DNA of 39,300 nucleotides from Candidatus Avelusimicrobium bubulum (GCA_902798835.1 CADBYN010000007.1:1-39300), one strand, 5' to 3'. Shown: positions 1-7,646, counted from the stretch's first letter. Notes: generated by a model from the sequence alone, not told the origin. Numbers and translations: made by a program.

Positions 1-2420
1 GTTAAACTGTTAAATTCATACTCGGTAGATTTTAAGTCCAATTCTACGTTGTTTTTTTGGATACGTACGTCGTAGAGTGAGGCGCTTACCGTATTAATTT
101 CGTTCTTAAGCGTTTCGGCCTGTTCACGCAATTTCTGCTGATGCTCTTTGATATCTGCGGAGCGCTTTTCGCATGCAGCGTGCCGCGTTTTAATATCGGT
201 CAGCTGCTCTCCAAGTGTATGGATTTGCGCTTTGCGGCTATCTACTTGCAGCGTGATCTCCTGTTTGCGAGCAGTGGCTTTTTGTAGCATTTCTTGCACA
301 GTTTTCAGCTCGCGCTCTTTATTAGTGCGCTCGTTTTGTACCGAGTTTAATGCCAAAATAACCTCTTGCTCTTTGGTACGCAGGGTTTTTAGTTCTTCCT
401 CGGCCTTAGCAAACGCTTTTACATTGGCATCTAAAGCCTGGGTCACTTTTTCTTCCTCGGCACTCTGCGCGGCAATTTGCTCTTTAACAGATTCTTCTTC
501 GCCCCAATACGCCTCAGGTGCGCGGACACTTTCATCGCCGCCGCTTACAAAAAACCCGCCGTCAACCGTTCCGTTTTGATAGGAATAATTGCCAATGATG
601 TAATCAATTAAATCTTCCAACTCTTTTTTATAGGTAAGTTGTTTTTTAAGTGTGCCGGATTTTTCTACCGTAGCTTGCGGCACACTTTCCAAAACGATAA
701 ATTTCGCACGTGCCTTGCCGTTTTTTTGCAATAGTTCTATGGCTTTTTGCACGGTAGCGTGTGTGTCACACAACATGGCATCTAAATATTTTCCAAACGC
801 CTCCTCGACAACTACTTGCAACTCTTTAGGGTATTTAAGCGCTTTGCGAAGGGTTCCCTTCACACCGGGCAAATTAGCCTCGGTAATGGTTTTGACACCC
901 ACCCAATACGGGTCGTTTTTTCCCTGGGTTTGGATGAGTTCCAACTTGGCCACAAACCCCGCGCGGGCCGATTTCACAGAAGATAGTTTTTCATTAAGCG
1001 TGCTGCGCTCTTGTTGCAGCGTGCGCAATTTTGTTTCCCCTTCCACAATAGCTTTATGGGAAAGATCTGCTTCGGTCTGTTTGCCTTGCACGCGCACGGT
1101 TACCTCTTGTAGACTTTCTTCAAGCGCGGCAGCGGCTTTTGTTTGCTCCTGATTCGCTTTTTCGGCCGCCACTAAATCTTCCTCTTCACGTTGCGCCGTG
1201 GATTCTTCCAGCGAAATTTTATTGGCTACTTCCATTTGCTTTTGCACTAAATTCATCAGCTCGTTGGAAGTTTTTTGCAACTCGCTCTCGGCGCCGCGCA
1301 AGTCGTTTTCCAATTGTTGCGCCTGAGCGGTCTTGGTATTGTACGTCTCTTGCAGCGGAGTTAATTTCCCCGTGATTGCTGTTAATTGCTCGCGCAGTTT
1401 AGCAATGGCCGGGGTAAGTTCAGCCAGGCGGTTTTGCCCGCGCTGCGCTTCCGCGCCCGATGACGCAATTTGCGCTGTAAGTTCAGCCGTCAAGTTATCG
1501 CAGTTTTTAATAGCACCTTCCAACAGACCTACTTGGTACTTGCTGGCAGAAATTTTCTCGTTAAACTCAGCGGCTTCTTTTTGTTTGTGCGTTAAATTCA
1601 AATCTAATGCGGCCGTGGCGCCTTCTTGTGCGGAAATGCGGTTTTCCAAGTCGGCCAATTTTTGTTCAATCGGTTGCAGCTCGCCGGCGTGTTTGGCAAT
1701 AAGCGCGGTAGATTCTTTTAAGGAGTGTAACGAAATGGCAATCTCGCTTTCTTTGAGTTCTTCGCGATACTTTTGATATAGGCGCGCTTTTTTAGCTTCG
1801 CTATCTAATTTTTTAATTTGCTCGGTAATTAAAGCCACCGTATCGGACAAGCGCGCTAAGTCCATATCCACTCGCTCTAAACGGCGGATACACTCCTCGC
1901 GTTTGGCCTTGTATTTAGAAACGCCAGCCACTTCTTCAAACATTTCGCGGCGTTCTTCGGGAGAAGCTGAAAGTACACTTTCCACACCGCCCTGGTCGAT
2001 AATAGCATACCCACCGCCGCCGATACCGGTATCCAAAAATAAATCGCGAATATCGCGCAAGCGGCATTGTACTTTATTTAAATAGTATTCACTTTCGCCG
2101 GAGCGGAAAATTTTACGTGTGACGGTAATTTCGTTAAAATCTAAGGGAAGCTGGCGTGAAGAATTATCAAAAATCATGCTGACTTGCGCCATGTTAAGCG
2201 GCGCACGCTTGGCGGTACCATTGAAAATGATATCCACCATAGAGCCGGAGCGTAATGCCTTCCAACTCATCTCACCAATGGTCCAACGCACAGAGTCAAT
2301 TACGTTGGATTTTCCACAACCGTTTGGCCCTACTACGCAGGTAATGCCGGGCTCAAAATCTAAACGGGATTTGTCAGCAAATGATTTAAAACCGATAATT
2401 TCAATAGCTTTTAAGTACAT
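1..2420 (-). CDS. smc: Chromosome segregation ATPase SMC (3' end cut by window edge)
   Basis: SMC proteins dimerise, bind ATP and compact and segregate the chromosome. Translating the minus strand from the ATG at 2420 gives an N-terminal ATPase head that begins MYLKAIEIIGFKSFADKS, then Walker A GPNGCGKSN (about residues 33-41). A Q-loop region IIDQGGVESVL and the usual PEERREMFEEVAG segment follow. A long Glu/Lys/Gln-rich coiled coil runs from about residue 165 to 490. A hinge-like domain spans roughly 495-640 (it starts near PYWVGVKTI), and the return coiled coil continues to the window edge. The C-terminal signature and Walker B are outside the window. The 806 residues seen out of about 1,150-1,200 are uninterrupted. 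The conserved GEQSA motif reads GEMSW here. An AAGGGA ribosome site precedes the start. The family call is certain; whether scpA/scpB are linked cannot be seen. Confidence 0.96.
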   Translation of the reverse strand, partial: MYLKAIEIIGFKSFADKSRLDFEPGITCVVGPNGCGKSNVIDSVRWTIGEMSWKALRSGSMVDIIFNGTAKRAPLNMAQVSMIFDNSSRQLPLDFNEITVTRKIFRSGESEYYLNKVQCRLRDIRDLFLDTGIGGGGYAIIDQGGVESVLSASPEERREMFEEVAGVSKYKAKREECIRRLERVDMDLARLSDTVALITEQIKKLDSEAKKARLYQKYREELKESEIAISLHSLKESTALIAKHAGELQPIEQKLADLENRISAQEGATAALDLNLTHKQKEAAEFNEKISASKYQVGLLEGAIKNCDNLTAELTAQIASSGAEAQRGQNRLAELTPAIAKLREQLTAITGKLTPLQETYNTKTAQAQQLENDLRGAESELQKTSNELMNLVQKQMEVANKISLEESTAQREEEDLVAAEKANQEQTKAAAALEESLQEVTVRVQGKQTEADLSHKAIVEGETKLRTLQQERSTLNEKLSSVKSARAGFVAKLELIQTQGKNDPYWVGVKTITEANLPGVKGTLRKALKYPKELQVVVEEAFGKYLDAMLCDTHATVQKAIELLQKNGKARAKFIVLESVPQATVEKSGTLKKQLTYKKELEDLIDYIIGNYSYQNGTVDGGFFVSGGDESVRAPEAYWGEEESVKEQIAAQSAEEEKVTQALDANVKAFAKAEEELKTLRTKEQEVILALNSVQNERTNKERELKTVQEMLQKATARKQEITLQVDSRKAQIHTLGEQLTDIKTRHAACEKRSADIKEHQQKLREQAETLKNEINTVSASLYDVRIQKNNVELDLKSTEYEFNSL

Positions 2421-2447
2421 AGGTTTCCCTTAGGATAGTATGCTTTT

Positions 2448-2456
2448 ATTATAGCA
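2448..2456 (-). promoter_or_regulatory. Extended -10 promoter of smc
   Basis: On the minus strand the sequence reads TGCTATAAT, a perfect -10 hexamer with the extended TGn element, 27 nt upstream of the smc start codon. There is no good -35 hexamer at 16-18 bp, which is typical when an extended -10 is present. An imperfect inverted repeat (about 2457-2483) lies immediately upstream, where a -35 would be. Confidence 0.6.
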
Positions 2457-2551
2457 TTTTCCTATATATGTATAGGGAAAAATGAGGATTTTTACCTTCT
2501 ACGCGTACTAATATAAATGGGGTACGAGGGGACCCCGTCTAAAAAAAACGC

Positions 2552-2580
2552 TTGCAAAAAATTATTTTTTTTATTACACT
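2552..2580 (+). promoter_or_regulatory. Sigma70-type promoter of the 74-aa protein gene
   Basis: TTGCAA (2552-2557) and TACACT (2575-2580) are separated by 17 bp. An A/T-rich tract fills the spacer, and an A8 run lies just upstream as a possible UP element. This predicts a leader of about 55 nt before the ATG at 2645. Confidence 0.5.
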
Positions 2581-2587
2581 AGGGGGG

Positions 2588-2616
2588 TACGTTAAATATG
2601 TACGTTAATATTAACG
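2588..2616. promoter_or_regulatory. Candidate operator: palindrome plus direct repeat in leader
   Basis: CGTTAATATTAACG at 2603-2616 is a perfect 14-bp palindrome. Its left half TACGTTAA (2601-2608) also occurs at 2588-2595, giving a 13-bp-spaced direct repeat. Both lie just downstream of the predicted transcription start and ahead of a strong AAAGGAGGA ribosome site (2628-2636). They could be a repressor site or a small RNA hairpin; no regulator is identified. Confidence 0.35.
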
Positions 2617-2644
2617 ACTATTCCTTTAAAGGAGGAGTTTCAAA

Positions 2645-2869
2645 ATGGCAGAAAAAGTATTGAAAGTAGGCATGGACCGCGAAGACGGTTTCTTGTACTA
2701 CATTGATAAAGATGGTGATATTGCTCGCGTGCAAATGGCCCGCGGTGGCAAAAAAGGTGGCAAACCGAAAAAAGTAGAAAAAACGGGTATTAAAAAAGAA
2801 AAAGGATATCTCTATTTCTTAGATAAGAAAGGTGATATCTCCCGCGCCAAAATGGTAAACGCCAAATAA
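2645..2869 (+). CDS. Small basic protein with duplicated GYLYFLDKxGDI motif
   Basis: This is a 74-residue protein of unknown function. It consists of two copies of a 26-residue unit, residues 7-32 and 46-71, identical at 13 of 26 positions. The shared core is G-(F/Y)-L-Y-(Y/F)-(I/L)-D-K-x-G-D-I-x-R-x-x-M. A Gly/Lys linker (about 34-43) joins the copies. There is no signal peptide or membrane segment, so it is probably cytoplasmic, and the lysine-rich linker could contact nucleic acid. The gene has its own promoter, a near-perfect Shine-Dalgarno sequence (AAAGGAGGA, 8 nt before ATG) and a strong terminator, which together suggest high expression as a single-gene transcript. I recall similar short proteins with one such motif in other bacteria but cannot name a characterised family. 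The gene call is strong; function is unknown. Confidence 0.85.
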   Translation: MAEKVLKVGMDREDGFLYYIDKDGDIARVQMARGGKKGGKPKKVEKTGIKKEKGYLYFLDKKGDISRAKMVNAK

Positions 2870-2886
2870 GTTTACTAAATAAAATA

Positions 2887-2915
2887 ACCCCTCGTAGAAA
2901 TACGAGGGGTTTTTG
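2887..2915. terminator. Rho-independent terminator, probably bidirectional
   Basis: There is a perfect 10-bp stem (2887-2896 with 2901-2910) with a GAAA tetraloop, followed by TTTT. The other flank is A-rich, so it can also end the convergent pilin transcript, whose stop codon lies 16 bp away. Confidence 0.88.
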
Positions 2916-2930
2916 ATTCCATAATTCTAT

Positions 2931-3443
2931 TTAACAAACGCCACACAATTCATTTTCATCATTACTCACATCTTGTAAACCAAGCAGTTCCGCATAATTA
3001 TATTTAGGATCAATAGTAGAACAGCCGTCTCCTTGGCGCACTACAAATCGACCGTCATTTAAGTAACAGACACTCACATCCACATCCCAGCTTTGCACAT
3101 AACCTTTCATTTCATTTCCATACTCATCGTGTCCAAATCCATAATAAAAATGCTCAGTAAATAGCCTGTAATCGTCTTGATTATGTGGATCTGTATTAGG
3201 CACAATAACGTCTAATTCATCTAGTTTACATCTTTCTCCTTTGCGCAGTACACATATTTCATAGGCATCTGCCAAAGTTTTTAAAGTAGATATACCTTCC
3301 ATCATTCGGCTTTTGGCTACCGCTTTTTGATATTGCGGCAGAGCAATTGCCGCCAAAATGCCAATGATTAAAACAACCACTAAGAGTTCAATTAAAGTGA
3401 ACCCTTTTTTGTTTATACGGCCTTTAAAACAACTTTTTTTCAT
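2931..3443 (-). CDS. Type IV pilin-like protein (prepilin, type III signal)
   Basis: This is a 170-residue prepilin. The leader [14 protein letters not shown] ends in Gly, followed by [20 protein letters not shown], the canonical N-methylated hydrophobic helix with Glu at +5, and then LPQYQKAV. This is the substrate signature of prepilin peptidase, so the protein is expected to be processed and assembled into a type IV pilus or pseudopilus at the inner membrane. The C-terminal globular part has five cysteines after the leader (including one near residue 81 and the terminal CGVC) that could form disulfides. I chose the ATG at 3443: a G-rich AGGGGGG lies upstream and the promoter at 3490-3518 fits. 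A longer reading frame upstream would run through a poly-A tract and the promoter. The N-terminus nearly matches the second pilin at 27536-28090, while the rest differs. No other pilus gene is nearby. Confidence 0.9.
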   Translation of the reverse strand: MKKSCFKGRINKKGFTLIELLVVVLIIGILAAIALPQYQKAVAKSRMMEGISTLKTLADAYEICVLRKGERCKLDELDVIVPNTDPHNQDDYRLFTEHFYYGFGHDEYGNEMKGYVQSWDVDVSVCYLNDGRFVVRQGDGCSTIDPKYNYAELLGLQDVSNDENELCGVC

Positions 3444-3461
3444 AACAGGTACCCCCCTATT

Positions 3462-3518
3462 TATACAAAAATACTTTTGTATATAGCCCATTATAAGAAA
3501 AAAAAAAAAACGATTCAA
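3462..3518 (-). promoter_or_regulatory. Pilin promoter with leader hairpin
   Basis: On the minus strand TTGAAT (3518-3513) and TATAAT (3495-3490) are 17 bp apart; the spacer contains a 13-nt T-run. Between the predicted start of transcription and the ATG lies a perfect inverted repeat, arms 3462-3470 and 3475-3483 with a 4-nt loop, which may be an operator or mRNA-stabilising hairpin. The homopolymer in the spacer could allow slippage-based variation. Confidence 0.6.
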
Positions 3519-3566
3519 GCGGTATTTTCTTTTTGGCAAAAAAACACAAATATTAAATACCCCCCC

Positions 3567-3594
3567 TTGAAATTTTTGCATTTATGCTTATACT
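3567..3594 (+). promoter_or_regulatory. Upstream promoter of the hpf leader
   Basis: TTGAAA (3567-3572) and TATACT (3589-3594) are 16 bp apart, on the strand of hpf. Transcription would begin near 3601, giving a leader of about 210 nt before hpf. The promoter is divergent from the pilin promoter at 3490-3518. Confidence 0.5.
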
Positions 3595-3600
3595 ATGAGT

Positions 3601-3729
3601 ATCCGCTGGGTAGGAGGGATAACCAAAGAACGCTGATTTTTACTTACCGCCCTTTGCTTGCGCCTGATTTCCAAGCGTAAGCAAGGGCAGCGTTTTGTGT
3701 CGGAAGATCGTACGCGCAAGCGCGCGTAT
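3601..3729 (+). ncRNA. Structured leader or small RNA upstream of hpf (unidentified)
   Basis: No gene is visible on either strand between 3519 and 3810. Most of that space folds well. A 13-bp hairpin pairs 3649-3662 with 3676-3688, with one bulge and one G-U pair. It is enclosed by a 6-bp stem (3629-3634 with 3689-3694) that leaves an asymmetric internal loop. A second perfect 7-bp hairpin follows (3711-3717 with 3722-3728, loop AAGC). The promoter at 3567-3594 precedes it and a second promoter-like pair (3740-3769) follows. It could be the regulatory leader of hpf or an independent small RNA. I could not match it to 6S, tmRNA, SRP RNA or a riboswitch I know, and there is no U-run to mark a 3' end. 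Confidence 0.35.
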
Positions 3730-3739
3730 ATACAAATAG

Positions 3740-3769
3740 TTGACAGCCGCCCCCGGATAATGATTTAAT
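3740..3769 (+). promoter_or_regulatory. Promoter-proximal candidate promoter of hpf
   Basis: A perfect -35 TTGACA (3740-3745) and TTTAAT (3764-3769) are separated by 18 bp, placing a start near 3776 and a 35-nt leader before the hpf ATG. Confidence 0.45.
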
Positions 3770-3810
3770 GAATATACGGGGTTTTCTCGTAAATATTCTT
3801 GGAGGACATT

Positions 3811-4359
3811 ATGGACATTAAAATTACGGCCAAAAACATTAAACTCACACCGGCCATTAGAGAATTTATTAATACGCGCGTAAGCAAAGTGGAAAACTTC
3901 TTTGACAATATCGTTTCTGCCCAGGTGCTTATTTCCGTAGAGAAAAAAATCAACCAACGCGCGGAAATCATCTTGCATACCGGCGCCAAAACAACCATTA
4001 ACGCCAGCGCCGTAGAAAGCAATTTGTACAAAGCTATTGATGCCGCGGCCGTCAAAGCCGAAGCGCAGGCCAAAAAAATTAAAAACAAAGCTAAAGCACG
4101 CAAAATCTCTAAAAAATCTGTAAAAACTTTAGAGATGGAACCGTTTGCCGAAGTAATGTTGCCGCAAAACGACGTAAAATTCTCCGTCATTAAACAAGTA
4201 GAAGTAACCCCCATGAACCCGGAAGATGCCGCCTACGAAATGGAACGATTAGGTTATTCCTTCTGGATGTTCTTGGATGAAGGTTCCAAACAAATCAACC
4301 TCATCTTCAAACGTTTAGACGGAACTTACGGTTTAATTAAACCCATTAAGAAAAAATAA
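3811..4359 (+). CDS. hpf: Ribosome hibernation promoting factor, long form (HPF)
   Basis: Long HPF binds the 30S decoding region and dimerises 70S ribosomes into inactive 100S particles in stationary phase or stress. The 182-residue product has an S30AE/YfiA domain (about 1-100, beginning MDIKITAKNIKLTPAIREF). A lysine-rich linker follows (about 90-115). The C-terminal dimerisation domain (about 125-180) carries the typical run from KQVEVTPMNPEDAAYEMERL to KRLDGTYGLIKP. The ATG at 3811 is chosen because GGAGG at 3801-3805 is correctly spaced; a TTG at 3799 overlaps that site and is unlikely. hpf is followed after 17 nt by hprK, an arrangement that recalls the hpf/rapZ/PTS clusters of proteobacterial rpoN loci, but rpoN is not here. 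Confidence 0.95.
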   Translation: MDIKITAKNIKLTPAIREFINTRVSKVENFFDNIVSAQVLISVEKKINQRAEIILHTGAKTTINASAVESNLYKAIDAAAVKAEAQAKKIKNKAKARKISKKSVKTLEMEPFAEVMLPQNDVKFSVIKQVEVTPMNPEDAAYEMERLGYSFWMFLDEGSKQINLIFKRLDGTYGLIKPIKKK

Positions 4360-4376
4360 TCCGCACGGAGTGACCC

Positions 4377-5327
4377 TTGGAATTTACCAAGTCTATTACC
4401 GTTAAAGAACTGCTCCAAGTGAAAGCCCTTCGCTTGGAGCTGGTTTGCGGTAAACGCTATATCCACCGTGAAATTACCGAGCCGCGCGTCAACCGCCCGG
4501 GCCTGGCACTAGCGGGACAGTTGGAAAACTTCCGCGCCAGTTCCGTGCAAGTATTCGGCCGAAGCGAATATTCGTTTTGTCAAAAAGAAAACAAAACGCG
4601 TCTGCGCGCCAACATTACCAAAATGTTGAGCGAAGGGGATGTGCCGTGCCTAATTATGACGGCCGGGCTTGATCCGCACCAAGCTATCCGTAAAGGCAGT
4701 TTAAGTGCGGATGTGGCGGTATTGAAAACCGAGATGGACTCGTCAGCGTTCTTGGCGGCCTTTTCCCGATTTTTAGACGAAAAACTTTCCCCCGTCACCC
4801 ATGTACACGGTGTATTGGTGGACGTAAGCGGTGCTGGGGTGCTCATCCGCGGAGATGCGGGTATCGGCAAGAGTGAGTGCGCGTTGGAACTGATTAAACG
4901 CGGACACATTTTAGTAGCTGATGATGTAATTGAAGTACAAAAACGCGGACGCTACTTAATGGGCAGCTGCCCTGCCATGCTAAAGCACTATATGGAAGTG
5001 CGCGGACTGGGCGTATTGGATGTGCCGTTACTTTTTGGCGTAGGTGCCACCCTGGATGAAACTAAAATCGATATGGAAGTAGTGCTCACTTCCCCAAATA
5101 AATCTCCGCTGGATCGCTTAGGCGTGGAACAAAAAATGACCGATTTGCTGGGTGTGGAAATTCCTTCCTTGGTGTTACCCGTAACGCCCGGACGAAACTT
5201 GGCCGTGCTAATTGAAGTGGCCGCCCTTAATCAACAATTAAAGAGCCAAGGAATTTTTTCAGCCAAAGAATTTAGTCAGAAAATTTTAGATAAGATGAAA
5301 CAAGGTAAGAAAAATGAAAAAAACTAA
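4377..5327 (+). CDS. hprK: HPr kinase/phosphorylase
   Basis: HprK/P phosphorylates HPr on Ser46 using ATP or pyrophosphate and reverses this with phosphate, linking PTS activity to energy status. The 316-residue protein has the N-terminal domain (about 1-130), then the catalytic domain. Visible there are the conserved His144 in HGVLVDVSG, Walker A GDAGIGKS (159-166), Asp182/Asp183 and the HprK signature [11 protein letters not shown] (206-216). The target Ser46 is present in the HPr encoded at 8475, so the pair should be functional. The start is a TTG at 4377, six bases after GGAG. The 3' end overlaps rapZ by 14 bp, implying coupled translation. Confidence 0.95.
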   Translation: MEFTKSITVKELLQVKALRLELVCGKRYIHREITEPRVNRPGLALAGQLENFRASSVQVFGRSEYSFCQKENKTRLRANITKMLSEGDVPCLIMTAGLDPHQAIRKGSLSADVAVLKTEMDSSAFLAAFSRFLDEKLSPVTHVHGVLVDVSGAGVLIRGDAGIGKSECALELIKRGHILVADDVIEVQKRGRYLMGSCPAMLKHYMEVRGLGVLDVPLLFGVGATLDETKIDMEVVLTSPNKSPLDRLGVEQKMTDLLGVEIPSLVLPVTPGRNLAVLIEVAALNQQLKSQGIFSAKEFSQKILDKMKQGKKNEKN

Positions 5328-6171
5328 ACGGCGCATCTTCATTATTACCGGGTTAAGCGGCGCGGGCAAATCCCAGGCGCTCAAGATTTTTGGTGACTTC
5401 GGCTTTTACTGCGTAGACAACTTACCCTTGGCTTTGTTTGAGAATTTCATTGACTATGTAGCCCATAGTACCGAATATGAAAATATCGCCCTGGGCATAG
5501 ATATGCGCGCCGGAGATGGCTTAAAAAATTTACCTAATCTAATCAAAACGATTAAAAAACAAGACTTCGCCGTCAAAGTAATTTTCTTGGATGCGTCCGA
5601 TGAATGTTTGATCCGCCGTTTCTCCGAAACCAAACACCGCCATCCTATCCATAAAAAATTGGCTGCCGCCATTGCGCATGAGCGCGAAGCTTTGCGAGGA
5701 ATTCATACAAAAGCCGATAAAGTTATTGATACGAGTGATTTAAAACTCGGCGAGCTGAAAGAAAAATTATCTTTTTTGCTTAATTCCAAACGCACCGATG
5801 ATATGCAAATCTCCGTCGTTTCGTTTGGGTTTAAAAACGGTATTTTAAAAGATTGTGACATCGTCATGGACGTACGTTTCTTGCCCAATCCATATTATGT
5901 ACCGGCCCTTAAAAATAAAACAGGGCTTGATAAGCCCGTGCAAGATTATATCTCTTCATTCAAAGAAACAGAAGAGTTCGCTAGCAAATTTACCAGTTTA
6001 GTAAAATACTTGATCCCTAAATATATCAAAGAGGGAAAAAGTTATTTGACCATTGCCATGGGATGCACAGGCGGAAAGCACCGTAGCGTCTTCATGGCGC
6101 ATGAGCTGGCTAAACGTTTAAACGAAGCGGGGCTCACAGCCTCGGAATTTCATAGGGATATAGGACTCTAA
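5314..6171 (+). CDS. rapZ: RapZ / YvcJ family nucleotide-binding RNase adapter protein
   Basis: RapZ-family P-loop proteins bind nucleotides and, in E. coli, sense glucosamine-6-phosphate and guide RNase E to the small RNA GlmZ. The 285-residue product has Walker A GLSGAGKS (13-20), FYCVDNLPL, the Walker-B-like region VIFLDASDE, the VIDTSDL segment and the family C-terminal motif GCTGGKHRS (250-258). An RNase E/G homologue is encoded in the same window at 30216-31673, but an adapter relationship is only inference. Placement between hprK and the PTS genes fits a carbon-signalling role. The gene overlaps hprK by 14 bp, and EIIA starts 2 bp after its stop. Confidence 0.93.
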   Translation: MKKTKRRIFIITGLSGAGKSQALKIFGDFGFYCVDNLPLALFENFIDYVAHSTEYENIALGIDMRAGDGLKNLPNLIKTIKKQDFAVKVIFLDASDECLIRRFSETKHRHPIHKKLAAAIAHEREALRGIHTKADKVIDTSDLKLGELKEKLSFLLNSKRTDDMQISVVSFGFKNGILKDCDIVMDVRFLPNPYYVPALKNKTGLDKPVQDYISSFKETEEFASKFTSLVKYLIPKYIKEGKSYLTIAMGCTGGKHRSVFMAHELAKRLNEAGLTASEFHRDIGL

Positions 6172-6173
6172 TT

Positions 6174-6578
6174 ATGGTAAAAATTATACTGGTTACACAC
6201 GGCCAATTGGCCAAAGAAATGTTGGAAACTGCCGGGGTGATTATCGGTAAACCGGCTGAAGGATTTGATACTTTCGCTGTTACCACGGCAGCTTCAGTGG
6301 AAAAAGAAGCAGCCAAACTTAAAAAAGTATTGGAAAACTGCCCAGACGGCGCCCTTATTTTAACAGATATTTTCGGTGGGAGCGCCACCAATATCTCTCT
6401 TACTGCCAGCAAGGATTGCCCGAATTGCCACGTAATTACGGGTCTGAATTTGAGCATGTTACTTACCGCTATTAATAGCCGCAAAAAATTAAATGCTAAA
6501 GAACTGTCCGAGAAAATTGAAGCGGACGGTAAACGCGCTGTCATCAACGCAACGGAACTTTTAATTAAGGGGTTGTAA
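6174..6578 (+). CDS. PTS mannose/fructose/sorbose-family EIIA
   Basis: This is the cytoplasmic phosphocarrier that takes phosphate from HPr and passes it to EIIB. The 134-residue protein starts MVKIILVTHGQLAKEM, with the phospho-accepting histidine at position 9 in the standard THG context. The family motif LILTDIFGGSATN is near residues 61-73. The domain is free-standing, not fused to EIIB as in E. coli ManX. It lies 2 bp after rapZ, and its stop codon overlaps the EIIB start by one base. Confidence 0.93.
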   Translation: MVKIILVTHGQLAKEMLETAGVIIGKPAEGFDTFAVTTAASVEKEAAKLKKVLENCPDGALILTDIFGGSATNISLTASKDCPNCHVITGLNLSMLLTAINSRKKLNAKELSEKIEADGKRAVINATELLIKGL

Positions 6579-7042
6579 TGCCAATTATTTTTGCCCGGGT
6601 AGATGACCGGCTTATCCACGGACAAGTAGTGCAAGCCTGGCTGCCCGAACTAAACGTAGACGAAGTAGTAATACCTTGCGCTAAGCATCACAAATCTATG
6701 CTTAACCAGGCGTTGCTTCGCCTTAGTTTGCCCTATGAATATGCCCTGACTATTTTGGACTCTCACGCCACTGTAAAATATACGCGCAACTCCAAAAAAC
6801 GTATTTTCCTCTTAATGAGCACCCTAGAAGAAATGGCCGACCTTATTGAAGACGGACTACAAATAAAATCAATCAATATTGGGGGAATGCATTTTAAAGA
6901 AAATGCCCAAAAATTAGCGGAAAATGTGTTTTTGGATGAGCAGGATAAGCACTTGTTAAAGATCATTAACGGATTGGGCATCCGCATCGAAACACGCTCG
7001 GTTCCCAACGCCACTTCCATTACTGTAACGGAGGCCCTATAA
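6578..7042 (+). CDS. PTS mannose/fructose/sorbose-family EIIB
   Basis: EIIB receives phosphate from EIIA and phosphorylates the sugar as it crosses through EIIC/EIID. The 154-residue protein has the diagnostic active-site segment RVDDRLIHGQVV with histidine 14, followed by a typical IIB Rossmann-like fold. Length and motif are normal for the family. The gene is joined to its neighbours by TAATG one-base overlaps at both ends, so EIIA, EIIB and EIIC are translationally coupled. The sugar cannot be inferred from sequence alone. Confidence 0.93.
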   Translation: MPIIFARVDDRLIHGQVVQAWLPELNVDEVVIPCAKHHKSMLNQALLRLSLPYEYALTILDSHATVKYTRNSKKRIFLLMSTLEEMADLIEDGLQIKSINIGGMHFKENAQKLAENVFLDEQDKHLLKIINGLGIRIETRSVPNATSITVTEAL

Positions 7043-7644
7043 TGACGCAAGTGTTACTTATCTGTATTATAGGGGCGCTATTGGAATTGGATACTACGTA
7101 CGCTTTTCAATTGACATTATCACGCGGAATTATTGCGGGGCCTCTTCTCTCTTTAGTTACCGGAGATTTAATGGCCGGCTTGCAGATAGGTATTTTTACG
7201 GAACTTCTTTTCATTGACATTAGCCCGTTGGGCGGATTACTTCCCCCCAGCGCGGCAGTATGTTGTACGCTTTCTATGGCTTTGTGCAGTTTGGGAATTC
7301 CCGTATATTTTGCCTTTTTCTTTGGTGTAATAGGGGCAGTTTTGTTCTCTGTATGTGAAGTGCTGATTCGCAAATATCGTTCCCTTTGGTTGATTCGGCA
7401 AGAACATACTATCTTGCGCAAACCTCCTTACATTTCTATTGTAGTGATTAAAGCACTTGTTCTTTCGTTTGCTATGACGCTTTCTTTCTTGTTGTTCTAT
7501 AGCGCCGTGATAGGGGGCTCTGTTGCCAGGTTGCTGCCTTTTGTACCTGAAAAACTACATTTGGCCAGCAAATTTGCTTTTATGGCTGTGCCGTGGATTG
7601 GGATGGCTACCTTAGTCTCCACTTTCCGGCTTAAAACGAGGTAA
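7042..7644 (+). CDS. PTS mannose-family EIIC (short form)
   Basis: EIIC is the membrane permease subunit that forms the sugar path together with EIID. The 200-residue, strongly hydrophobic protein carries the family pattern in its first half (SRGIIAGPLLSLVTGDLMAG, then TELLFIDISPLGGLLPPSAA). Enterobacterial EIIC proteins are around 260 residues. This one ends about 60 short, soon after an inner helix region (FAFMAVPWIGMATL), so the last membrane segments appear to be missing. The reading frame is clean with a GGAGG ribosome site, and EIID begins 2 bp later. It may be a natural short form or a partly degenerate permease. Confidence 0.85.
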   Translation: MTQVLLICIIGALLELDTTYAFQLTLSRGIIAGPLLSLVTGDLMAGLQIGIFTELLFIDISPLGGLLPPSAAVCCTLSMALCSLGIPVYFAFFFGVIGAVLFSVCEVLIRKYRSLWLIRQEHTILRKPPYISIVVIKALVLSFAMTLSFLLFYSAVIGGSVARLLPFVPEKLHLASKFAFMAVPWIGMATLVSTFRLKTR

Positions 7645-7646
7645 AT

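Noticed and set aside
2258-2300. The smc motif GEMSW in place of GEQSA as evidence for a defective ATPase
   Set aside because: The Walker A and the true Q-loop (DQGGV) are intact, and this segment varies in other SMC proteins.
148-2433. A series of plus-strand reading frames of 60-166 codons
   Set aside because: They lie opposite smc, whose minus-strand frame is continuous and carries all the family motifs. They are antisense shadows.
3444-3581. A 46-residue N-terminal extension of the first pilin
   Set aside because: It would be translated through the promoter and a poly-A tract and would place the prepilin signal inside the protein. The ATG at 3443 fits prepilin architecture.
3601-3729. 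The hpf leader as 6S RNA, SRP RNA or tmRNA
   Set aside because: No central bubble flanked by long closing stems as in 6S, no SRP tetraloop/symmetric-loop motif, and no tRNA-like ends or tag frame.
3640-4214. Minus-strand frames opposite hpf
   Set aside because: Antisense to hpf, no motifs, no ribosome site.
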